Of a stretch of DNA of 64,000 nucleotides, positions 9,125 to 21,000 are shown piece after piece (the stretch's first letter is position 1; each line of letters opens with the position of its first letter). A program made the translations under genes and the position numbers. The notes under the pieces are model-generated. The model made no database searches and was not told the DNA's origin. It saw only the letters and a list, made by a program, of their open reading frames with translations. Source of the stretch: Calamus simplicifolius (Eukaryota; Streptophyta; Magnoliopsida; Arecales; Arecaceae); NCBI GenBank assembly GCA_900491605.1, contig UESW01001605.1:201407-265406 (forward strand). Direction: 5' to 3'.

Positions 9125-9940
9125 TAACGAAACCATACGTTTTGATATATTTATCAAACCACATGTTCCAACTCCGAGATGTCTGCTTCAATCTATAAAT
9201 GGATCTTTGTAGCTTGCACACTTTTGACTCATCTGTGGATGTGAACCCTTCAAATTATATCATATACACCTTCTCTTCCAGCTCACCATTCAGGAAAGCT
9301 GTTCGAATATCCATTTGTCAGATTTCATAATCAAAGTGTGATGCTAAAGCAAGTATAATCCGAATGGATTTAAGCATTGCCACAGAAGAAAATGTCTCAT
9401 CATAGTCTATACCATAACGTTGATGATATCCCTTGGCAACCAGATGGGCTATATAGGTCTCTACCTACCCATCTGCGCCTCTTTTCCTTTTGAAAATTCA
9501 TTTGCACCCAACGGGTTTTATCCCCTCGGGTGGATCAACCAATGTCCGTACATTGTTGATTTTCATAGACTTCATTTCGGATTTCATGACTTCTAGACAT
9601 TTCTTAGAGTCAAGTAAACCATGGTAGTTTACAGTAGGCTTATTTATTCTATAATGATCGAGAAAGTCAAGATAGGAAGGAGGCAGGGAGTTCAGTATCG
9701 CATATTTCCCTAGTTGTTCATGCAAGGGACAACCGAGTTTGCCCAAGCGTTCAATCATCTCGATCATGTACAATGCATGATCAGTGACTGAGGCTTCATC
9801 ACGCATCCGCGCGTTGAAGATGGTACAAGAGACCTTATACCTCTCAACATTGCCTGGTGTTCCAAAGGATTCCTTCAACTTTTGAAGAATTTTCTCTAGC
9901 TGGGCTTTCTCAAATTTGCAACCGAACTCGTCGTTCATTG
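9125..9940 (-). pseudogene. Copia remnant with gag fused to RT by internal deletion
   Basis: The minus strand from 9938 down to about 9620 encodes a copia gag (UBN2-type) segment: a KLKESFGTPGNVERYKVS region, then ARMRDEASVTDHALYMIE, then LNSLPPSYLDFLDHY. It then passes without a break, at about 9610-9620, into the start of the copia RT domain (CLEVMKSEMKSM, VDPPEGIKPVGCK). Everything between gag and RT (zinc knuckle, protease, integrase) is missing. RT-like sequence continues to about 9130 in broken frames. The ORF 9498-9938 is open for 146 codons across the junction. It is a non-autonomous or dead internal-deletion derivative, or two fragments joined by repair. Confidence 0.75.
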
Positions 9941-11032
9941 CTGCTTCCGATCAGAGAGCCACTTCTGATAAGTATCCCTAACCGAACCCCGAATATTAGG
10001 AGCAGGGACTTCAGGTTGCTGGATCCGTTATCACATAAAGGATCCGTTCATGCATCTAGGACAATCCTAAGCCTTCGATATCAGCTATCAAAGTTGGGAC
10101 CCTTAAGTTTTTCATTATCAAGCAATGACTGGTGTGATAAGTTGGTAGACATTATCTGAAACATAAAAACCAAAAACCTATATCATATCATATATGAATT
10201 ATTATCATTATCTGAAATAAAAACCAAAAACCTATTATCATATATGAATTATTATCCTAAAGACATGGACTTTAGTCTAAAGGCCCTCCCAATATTTTAT
10301 TCAGACTAGTAGCCTCTACCTCCAATACGAGAAATTACTCTTAATCCCTTAGTGGGTACTAGAATCCAATAGACAATACATGAGCCCAACTTTGGCCGGC
10401 TCATCCATGCACATCTAAAGGTAGGTTCTTTAACCGATTACTTCTCCAAGTAACTTCTAGTAATTAATTTTGCCCCAATGTGCTCTTCAATCGGCCTTTG
10501 GGCCTCCTATTAAAGGTCCTAGTTAGGTCCAACCATTAACATGACAAAATTCAATGCTTCTAACCAGCGAATAGTCAAGCCCGACTTTGGCTGGCCCACC
10601 TGACTACCATTAAGAGAGTCACATTGAGCCATCATATTAGGATTGGCAATTCCATTATACCTTTGGGTCTGTTAATGATCACCCAACTATTGGACCCATT
10701 ACCATCCACTTAATGGGAGGCTAAGACTTAGTTATCTCCATAACTTTATCTTTTTAAGGACCTAATAATTTAGAGGATTTCTTTTTAATGTGTGACATAT
10801 AAAAGAGAACACATGTACTATAATCAAGAATTCTTCCACTTAACTTATAAAATGGTTCATGAATAATTAGTCCATGGGTACCTAAATCAGTCATATTGAT
10901 TCACCATAAGTGACATGAGCTAACTTGAATCATGGAGTTACCCAATCAATTCTGATCGACCACATCTTACAGGTAAGTGAGATCATGGGATGGGTTCATC
11001 AGATTCGATTAGATTAGTTTAAAGACGTCTTA
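9941..11032. other. Probable copia leader or LTR-derived sequence
   Basis: AT-rich sequence right of the copia remnant. It includes two partial copies of ATAAAAACCAAAAACCTA with TATCATATATGAATTATTAT (about 10160-10255) and several segments that read like a retrotransposon leader. No LTR ends, primer site or coding region could be fixed. Confidence 0.35.
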
Positions 11033-11245
11033 ATTTAAAATGTAGTCTTTTTATATTATAAGATAATATAAGACTATGACTTGATTAAAAATGTAGTCCT
11101 TTTGTATTATAAGATAATATAGGACTACATCTTAATTAAAAACATAGTTTTTTTATTATAAGATAATATAAGACTATGTCTTATTTAAAAATGTAATTTT
11201 TTTATATTATAAGATAATATAAGACTATATTTTTAATATAAGATG
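11033..11245 (+). repeat. About 55-60-bp tandem array with palindromic core
   Basis: Four imperfect copies of a unit containing ATGTAGTCTTTTTATATTAT and AAGATAATATAAGACTA. ATATTATAAGATAATAT is a near-perfect inverted repeat in each copy. It is AT-rich and non-coding, about 0.8 kb upstream of the kinase gene start. Confidence 0.85.
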
Positions 11246-12060
11246 CAGTCTTTTAATTTGTGAAAAATTATGAAAACGTAGCCTAAAATATTAAACTACA
11301 TTTTTTTATGAAAAACTTAGTCGTTTTCCTCTATTTGCCCGAAAATACCGTCGGCACTTTTGGCGCCGGCCTTGCTACGATCGGGTTGTCTCTGAGTCTT
11401 GTAATTAGTTTAAATTTTACGGTGCCTCTCTTCTCTTTCACGCCTAAGCTTCAAATGGGTTGGAGTTTGACCCACCCTATCCTTACTAACATTTGAATTC
11501 ATTTTAATATATAAATTTCAATTATATTAATCTTATTTTTTTATTCTAATTCTTTTATTAAATTATTGAACTAATTTTAATTTCAATTTTAAGTATATCA
11601 TAAAAATTTTAAATATTATAATTTGTAAATTAAAAAAAATCATTTATTTGAAAGGATTAAGAGTTTTCAATAAAAAATTAAGTTTAGGCACATATTTTTT
11701 TAAAAATCATTCATGAATCGAAACATATTTATTAAATATTCTTATAATTTAGTAATAGAATAGTAATCAGATGTTTAGTTTAAATATAATATTTTAGATT
11801 GAATTTTGAATAAGCTTAAGTGATTCACCGGATTTAATTTTTTTTTCATAAATTTGATTTGTTTTGATTCGATTAAAAAATGAGTGGGATCTGACTGTAA
11901 AATTAAAATTTGAAAATAAAATGACATGGATCGGGGTCAAGCGTTATCCGCTGTAATGAGTGTGCATTCTTGAATTTCTTCCCTAAGCTCCCGACGCCGC
12001 CGATCCCGCCGTCTTCTCTCCATAGTATACTCTACAATTACCGGGATCGCCGTGGCCGGT
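11246..12060 (+). promoter_or_regulatory. AT-rich upstream region of the kinase gene
   Basis: AT-rich, non-coding up to about 11930, then GC-richer sequence that would form the 5' leader just before the ATG at 12061. No single TATA box can be chosen with confidence because of the base composition. The exact promoter is not resolved. Confidence 0.35.
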
Positions 12061-15000
12061 ATGGCCTGGCAAGCGAGCCCTAATCCCCTCTCCGCCGACT
12101 CCTCGCTCTCCTCCTCCGGCGAGAAGATCATATCCGCTTTCGATGGCGTCGTCCAATCCTCCCGCGCGTTCTATACCGTACGAATCCCCTCCTCCTCTCT
12201 CTCTCTCTCTCTCTCTCTCGATCTCTGTGCGTGTCCTTCTCCCAACTTGATCTTCTTCTCTTCAGATCCCTTTTATTGTGGTTGATTACAAGTATTCTCT
12301 GCGGAACTTGCCTCCGAATTCAAGCGAGTATCGGATTAAGCTGTCAGAGGTGTGATTCATTTCCATTTGATTTGTTTTAATGCAATGTCTTCAACTTCTA
12401 GGCGAATTATTTGACGAGATTAATAAAAAAACAGGGCGGAAACAAAATTGTAGAAAATGTGTTGTCTGTTGTTGAAATTTTAGTTTATATATGCGTTGTA
12501 AGTTCATCTTCGCTCAGCCAGAAGGTTGCTTCGATTGTGTGAAGCCAATAAAGGATTTTACGTCAAAGCTGGTCAGTTTGTTTCATCTTTGAGACAAGTA
12601 CCAAAGGAGTACTCTTCTAGTCTTTCATCTTTGCAAGATCAGGTTTGTGAGTCAGTGCGATGTTTTCCAGTGTATCCATGAACTCGATTTGTGTAATATT
12701 CCCTTTTGATTACTCTGCTTATTTTTTGGGCAAGGATTTGTCAGAAGTGTAAATTTTATCCCCATTGTCCTTTTGTGTTTTCACGTCCATATTTATTTTT
12801 GGCACATTTATGCAATCTTGGAGTAAGGGTGTATGCCTATTCTACGAGTTCAAGAGACATAACTAGATATTATTCTTGATGAATGTAATTTATCATGCTT
12901 CGTCTTGCGAAAGTTCTCAAGACAAATGTTCTTGCTGATCGTAATATTTTTAATAATGATCCCATTGGCATTTTATATTCATTGTTATGGGTAACTTATA
13001 TGTTGCCACATTATCATGTATACAATTTGAATTTATCATCTGTGTCGTTCAAATGCATTGCTGGTAGGCTGGTTTTTACTACATTCATATTAAAGGATTT
13101 TTATCTTTTTATCTCTCAACTAGAAATACAAGTGAAAGGTTGACTCACTATCGAAGACCTCTTTATTCGTCTTAATATCGCAGAAGTTATGGAAAAACTT
13201 GTATAGCTAAGGAAAACCGAAAAGACTGGCAGACATGATGAAAATAATGAGTCATACATTGTAGAGTATACATAGAACAATATTGCCTCACACTCATTGT
13301 CCAATTAATTAAGAAATTGAAGACCAAGAGTTTGCCTGGTTTATTCAGAATTTGTGGGTCATGAATTCATTCATGAACTACTTGGTACGCTGGATATCAT
13401 GGTACATAATTTTTATAACTAAACATCTTAAGGTAGAGATGCTTAGAGCTTTATTAGGTTGGTGAAATTTGCTATATTCATGTTGAGTTTTCCATGTACT
13501 TTGAGTAGAAAATTGCTTGGAAGATATTTATGCATAGCATTGGTCGCAGGAAACATAATTATTTTGAATTTCTACCTTGGTTACTTCACATTCTACATTG
13601 CTAATAGTCCTAAGCCTTTGCTTTAACCCTACATATTCTATTTTAACATTATGCTACTTCAATTATCCCCATTCAGGTAATGATGTTAGCAACATTGTTT
13701 GGAAGTTTTAATATGGTTTGCAAAACATACTAGTAGTTTGTTCAATATTTACTTTGGTGCCCCCATTATCATTTTTTAAGAACGCTTCTTGCCTTCTTTT
13801 GTTCTTGTCTTATAAATTGGATTGTGTTAACTTGTAATCACATGATCTTTGGAAATGTATGCTATCCTTCTCTCCTAATTTTACTAGTAAACCAGAAGTT
13901 TTTTATATAGAAATTTTTATCATTTTCTCACATGGTTTTGTTTCAGATTTATAGCTTTTGATGAACAACCAATGGCTGCTGCATCAATCGCTCAGGTACA
14001 TCATGGAGTGTTAAAAGATAACCAAGAAGTAGCAATAAAGGTAAGGTTATTGGTCAACAATGGAATGTGAAGATCACTGACCATGGATGGGTCAATCATC
14101 TTTCACATTTAGCTTCTACAATCTCAGTTTATCTTACTTTTACACATTAAAAAAGAAATTCATGTCCTTATATCTTTTCTAGGAGTGCAAATTTATTTAT
14201 AGCAGATGGGTGCACCAGATTGCTGAGAAAAATTCCTTCCCTATCTCCCTTTCCACACATTTATCATCCATTGATCAGTTTGTGCACAACTAATAAGTAT
14301 ATGCTAATTCTTGGCAACCCATTCTTCAACGACTCCATGACCATTCTTTATACATTCTTCCCATTCTGTAGGGCTTGTTTCGTAAGTTGTCTTGTTATTC
14401 GGATACAATCCCATTCTGTAGGGCTTGTTTCGTAAGTTGTCTTGTTATTCGGATACAATCAGTAATAAGGGTTTATTGTTTGTTTTGGGGTGGCAATTTT
14501 GGTTATTTTTGTTGTTTAATTACTATAGGCAGAAATTGCTTTGATGTCTTGGCATGCTGAACATCATTTTTGCATATGATGTACAAGTTACATGATATAG
14601 CCATGAAGGTTATAGCAACCTTTACAGATTCTTATTACATGGTAGCAAAGTGTTTTTACACATTATCTTCCAAGTACAATAATTTTTCTCACATGATGCA
14701 TAGCCTAATTGTGTATGTAATTAATTTTTCACAACTATGTCACTTCATAAATTGTCACGATACTGCAGATCAAGAAACAAAATAAACATAAAAAACCTAA
14801 TATTACCTTGTTCCCTTGGTTGGACCAAGAGAGTTTATAAGGTACATGATGCTTTTTGAGACCTCTTCAATGATCATATTCTGAGAACTAAAACAATAAG
14901 TGATAGACTTCTACCTTTCTTAAGAAAGACAAATTGGGGAAGGGGATAACATTCTTCTTGAATTTTGAGGAAGATAGAAAACAAAACTGAAATAAAATAT

Positions 15001-18000
15001 GACAATTATGCCATATAGGTTGATTAAAAGGTATCACATATTTAAGGCTCAATTTGACCCTCGATAATATTTGTTTCTGTTCTTGCAAGCCTTATCCATT
15101 TTTAAGTTGTCTTTTGGTGATTAAATTGTTACTTATCAAAGATTGTATCAACTGATGCAATCAGTTATCCTTATTTCCTTCTTTGGATATTGACTTGATA
15201 TTATTTTTGAATTTTATGAATTTTAGTAGTGAAATTTCTGAATGAAACAGCAATTTTGTGGCATCTAGGTACAATACCCTGGCTTAGAGCAGAGAATGAA
15301 GATAGATATTACCACCATGGATATGCTCTCGAAGTTGGTCTCCAAGGTATGAGAAATTTTGGTTTTTATTCATCTAAATAATTTTTCCTGCAATACATGT
15401 AACAACTGTTCTTGGCAGTGATTGAATGCCAATTATTGTAATATACCTTATGGATTTCAGCCTAATGCAGCAAAGGGTGGATTGTCACCTTTGCTTCTTT
15501 CTTTCCTTTTCCATTTTGGAGTTTATTCTATATAGCCTGTCCTTTATACTGACTTTTCATTATTGTTATGGCCATTGAGGCACGTATTCAAGTTGCTGGT
15601 TGGTTAGGGGATTTAGCCATGCAAAGCAATGGATTGATAGGCACATCATAAACTGCAGCGTAGAAGAGAAACTAATTGCATTTGAAATCGAGGAAAGACA
15701 AGAGGTGATAGTAGAAAATCAGAAATGTATGAATGACTTGAACTTTATAATCTTTTTAGTCTGTTCTGTGACCTATTAGTGTCCCTTGAATTTTAATGGC
15801 ATTGTTAAATCCTAGAACAAAGATTGCTTAAATTTATTTTTTATTAAAAGAAAGGTATATATTAATAGTAAAGTGTCATCATGCATGCTTAAATTTGACA
15901 CTGTGTGCACCTCCTGCCCCCTCCTCCTCCCACCAAACCCTATATGCGTGCATGCCATGGATCTGACAAAGTACTCTAGAGGTGTTGTCACATCATATAC
16001 TCTTCTGCAAACCTTTTATGTGTCAAAGAATTGAAATGCATGGTGCAATGGATAAATCATCTCCTCTGAGACTCCACTCAAATGTTAGATGAGCTCCCGT
16101 TAGTAAATTTAATTGCCTATGCTGATACTAATAAGATCGATTGTATAAAATTGATGACATGATCAGGTTCCTGCCTCCCCTATATATCAACGTCCGAATG
16201 CTAAGCAACAAAATTAATGATGTTCTACAGCTTGTTCGAACTTAGTAATTGTGACAACTATCTCTAGAATCTTTGTAGTTGATGTGCCTGACTTGTTAGA
16301 TGAGCATGTGAAAAAATACTTAATTAACTTGATATATGATGGATACTATTTTACGTTACATGGCACTGGACAAGTCCACTAACTAGAAGAGGAAAATTGA
16401 AATTTAGGCAAATACACATTATATAGATTCTTATACTTTATAGATACGAGCATTTTGGATAGTTATTTTTTCTTTAAAGCACCGTATTTTATTTCTACAG
16501 ATTTTTCCCGATTACAGGTTTGAGCGACTAGTATCAGAATTTGAGGGGGCTATTTACATTCACCATTTAACTTCCAATGCAAGTTTTTTCTAACATTATG
16601 TATGTCCTATGGAATGGTTGCTCTTTCAAATCTTTTGTATCTTATTTCTGCTAACTTCCCTTGATGGCTGATGGCCAGCCTGCTGTTTTGGCTACAGTCC
16701 AGGCTAAATTATTCCCTAAGCTATAATGTACCTTTCAGCTTTATTCAATAAGGTTTTTTCTCTTATATTTAAATACATTAAATTCTGCTTAACTTCCCAG
16801 AATATACACATTAGTTATCTGATCAATCAGAACTTTTCTGCCTTCTTGGAATCCTGAGCACTATTTTGAGATGAATTGCAGTGGCAGGAATAAGTTTATG
16901 CTTTGTTGGGCTGGCATAAATGCAGCCTTTTCAGTGATTTAAACAATGCTATTTTCCTAACTAGAAAATTGCTCGTACATGTATTAGATGCAGTAATTCT
17001 TGAAGCTAAATTGTCTTCTTGTCTAAATTGGTTGACTGTATACATTCATTATAGAAGTTCCATGTAATATAGCTGATATTTCACCTAACTAGTTTTGGAT
17101 TAGGGCTTTGTTGTTGTTGTTGTTGTTGTTGTACAAATCATTCAACCGAGACATGCCAAGACTTATGATCTATTATATTCTTATTTACTGCAGATGTTTT
17201 TTTTTTCTTTTTTCTTTTCTGTTTTTTTTTTGGGTGTGGGGAGGGGTGTTGGAGTAGTTCCATTAAATGTAAATCTGACTCTCTGGGTGGTTCCAACAAT
17301 ACATCTCTTCCTCATTCATGAAACTAAAAAATTGTCATGGTATTTCTTATATACAAAAGTTCATGGGTGTGGATATAGGAAATCTACCTGTTGCATTTAC
17401 TTCTAGATCACAGGAACATACATGCATGCACACAAATAAATATGTACATGCATGCACTTGTGTGCACACATACACAAAAACCTCTAGGTGGCATTCCCCA
17501 ACTTGCCTAATGGCCTGCACCTAAAAACTGGTGCAGTTGGTAGGAAGCTTGGCAAAATAATAGACCATTAGCTTTTGTGCTTTTGTTGCTATGCAGATTT
17601 CATTCAAGAGGCAAACAATTCTGAGAGAGCAGCTAGAAATTTCAAAAAGAGTAGCATCATCAAAATTCCTCATGTGTACTGGGTATGCAGGTTTTCAGAA
17701 GCAGTTATTGATTTTTTCTTTGAAGGAAATTTGTCTGGATTTAATTAATTTTAGGTTGATCCTTCATTTTTGTGTGGAGTTCTTGAAGACTATAGCTTAA
17801 AAGGTTTTTTACGTATGAATGCAAAATTTGACCAGTGACATCCTCTTTTCAGGATCTGACAACACGCCAGGTTTTGACAATGCAATTTTGCAGCGGACAC
17901 AAGGTATTGCTTGCCTAATTATGTTGTGATCTGGTGTTCTAGGGATTTTTGATATTTTTTTCTTAATACAAATGGTTCATTTTGCTTCTTTTGAAGCAAT

Positions 18001-21000
18001 TGTAGGTGCTTCAGTTAGAAAGACCTAAAAGGAAAAGTGGCTGCCTTTGCACTAGTATGATTTATCAACTTCAAGTTAGGTGTGCTTCAACTACAATTAA
18101 ACCTTATGAGTATGCTAAAATCTCTTCTCATAAGCTTTTTCCATGAAGCTGGATGCTATTAGTATGGTCATAAGGTTTATCATCTAGACCGATACTTCTT
18201 TGTCCATTTCCCCAGCTAACAATAGCTTATTTTACTAAGAGAGTGAATCTTTATTTCTTATCATTTCAATCTTCAAAAGAACTATACTTTATCTTAAAAG
18301 AAAAGAAGATTTTATACTAGAAGGTCGCTTGCTTAGCAGATAATATATTCTTGTGTGGCTAACTCTCACTCTAGTTATCTTCCCTTTTTGCCTTCCATAT
18401 GCCGGTCATGTGTGTGCTGTCATGCGAAGGTATTAGTTCATTAATGTTACGATGGTTTATCTTGTTAAACTCGTTCTGTTCGCTAGCTATTTTATTGTCT
18501 TATTTCACTGCACATCATTTTGTTATTTATAGTTGAGTAATATTATTCAACATCATCAATTAAATTCATTTTGCTGCCTGTCTTATTTTGTCATACATAT
18601 ATGAGTTTCCTCTTGATTTAATTATGCTTCTAACAAGGGCTGCCTAAATGTGTAGATTGATGACTTGAACTTTCAGAAGGACTCGGGTATAAATCCAAAG
18701 GTGTATTTTCAACTTTAACAACATATGAAGCTTTTATATTCTTGACATGTTTCCATCTCAAGCTATCATGTTATGTTTCTTATATTCTTATACATTCTTT
18801 TATATTCTTATATGAAGTGTGTGGTCTTTTCAAGGCCCTAGGTCTTCTTCTTAAAATCTAACATTCAGATAAAGTTGCTACAATTACTTTTCTTGAGAGT
18901 TTGCAACAAGCATCCTATGATCAATAAACCACCCTCCAAATATTATTTTGCTTTATAAGAATCATGTCCCAAAAACACGGCCAAAAGAAGATGAACTAAT
19001 TTCTAAGAAGCTGTGTGAGCCAACCTCAAATCATTTTGTCATGGCACAAATTGTCTTCTTTTGTTTGATGAACAAATCAACCTTCCCTGTGATTTTTTAA
19101 AGGATTTAAGTGCTAGTGCTGGTGAGCATGGCGACTACTAGGAGGCCCATTTCTTGCTATTTTATGTTCATGCCAATTTTCTTAATAATAAGAAAACAAA
19201 AATTTATGCCATGCCAATGCACATTCTATGCACTGCCCACGTATAACTGTTTACAAAAATAAAAGGAAATGTATCTTTTAATTAAAACCTTTTTTTAAAA
19301 AAAGTATTCATTAGGTGTCTTGCTATCCCATGGTGAGTGCGATATTTGCCTGGTTCAATTCATACTGATTGGCACAGATGACGTGTGCTAGTGTTTGAAA
19401 ACTTGGAATTTATCCACTTATCTTGTTAAATAATATCTATTAGTACCTTGTGATCCATCTTTTAATTTCCTCCACTTTGCTAGCAATGGCTAATTAAACA
19501 AGAAAAATGTTTGGTAGTTAGGGAACTTATGAGTTAATCATATGAGTCCAAATCATTGTTTTAGAAACATCTTATCTTTGAGGAGCTAGTGAGCTTATCC
19601 ATTGCATGCTGGGTAATCATGCTGGCCTGGTGCAATACATGCTAGCTGACAAGACTAGCATGGGCCAACATTTGAAACTTTGGGATTTATCAACTTATTT
19701 TGCTAACAACATCTACTAAATACCTTCTGACCCATCTTTTAATTTTCTTGACTTTACTAACAATGGCTAATACTTATTAAACAAAAAGATATGTGGTAGG
19801 TACAAAGTTATTATGGTGAATCATAATGAGTCCAAGTCCTTTCAAATAAAAATATCTGCTCCTCCAGGAGCCAGAGAGCTTAGCCATTCACTTAACTAGT
19901 AGGTGAGATGGTATGGGCCTTGCAAGAGCCCATGATATGAAAGAGGCTAAGAGTTGGCCAAGCAACTTATCTCAAGTAACAAATTCTTCTTCTATCAAAA
20001 ATAACCTCTATCATGGTACTTTTAGCAATGGGTCTCTTTTTTCAAGTCAAAATGTTATATTAAATATACATCATGAACCTGAATTTTGATTCTCGGGAAA
20101 TAATGCAACTGAGAAGTCCTTAACAATAAATAAGAATAGATATCAGGATATCTCTTAACAAAATGAAACCACTCCTTTTCCCATGCAATAATCCTAAGAA
20201 GTTTTTAACCTAGAACTCTTTTTGCTAATGTGTTTTATATTTGTTTGAGGAAATAAAAGAAGTGTTTTATCTAGTCAGTTCTTTTTTTTTCATAGTATAC
20301 TATACCGATGCATACCAATTTGTACTAAGCATATTGTAATATTAGTACCAAACCGAAATTTAGTATGAGAGGTGTACGAGTCTCGGTATGCCGAATTGAC
20401 CCGTGTACTGGGTACACTAACATTTTATCAATATGGTATGGAGTCTGATACGGAGATTGTGAAACTTGTTCTATCTTGTTTTTTTGGTACCATTCTTCCT
20501 TTTAATATTAGACAAACATCGTATTTTATACTTTGCTACATTTGCTGTTCCGAGTTTTTCTCAACTCTATCCATTGAAGCCTATTAATAAGTTTAATCTT
20601 CCTCAAATATCAATCAAAATATATAGTCGATATCACAGGTTGCTCAAGCATTGACGGAGGTATTTGCTGAAATGATATTTGTCCATGGTTTTCTGCATGG
20701 AGATCCCCATCCTGGAAATATATTGGTTTCTCCAGAAAGTCATAGTGGATTCTCACTAGGTATTTCTTGTATCTTTACTTTCCCTGGTAATTTAAAAAAA
20801 AAAATAACCTTCCTTTAATTTTTCAAATCTTTTACTTTGATATGCATTTCAACAAATAGTTTCCCTGCCTTTCAAAAAAGCAATTCTTTTGGATCATGGA
20901 ATCTATAGAGAGCTGGATGAAAAGTTCAGATTGGACTATTGTCAGCTATGGAAGGCTCTAATTTTATTGGACTCACAGCAAATACAACATCTAGGTGAAC

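Noticed and set aside
13330..13404. Open stretch considered as the missing kinase exon (reads ...ELLGTLDIM)
   Set aside because: Only weak similarity to the expected LGQD region; no acceptor gives the right frame, and the donor phase would create a stop.
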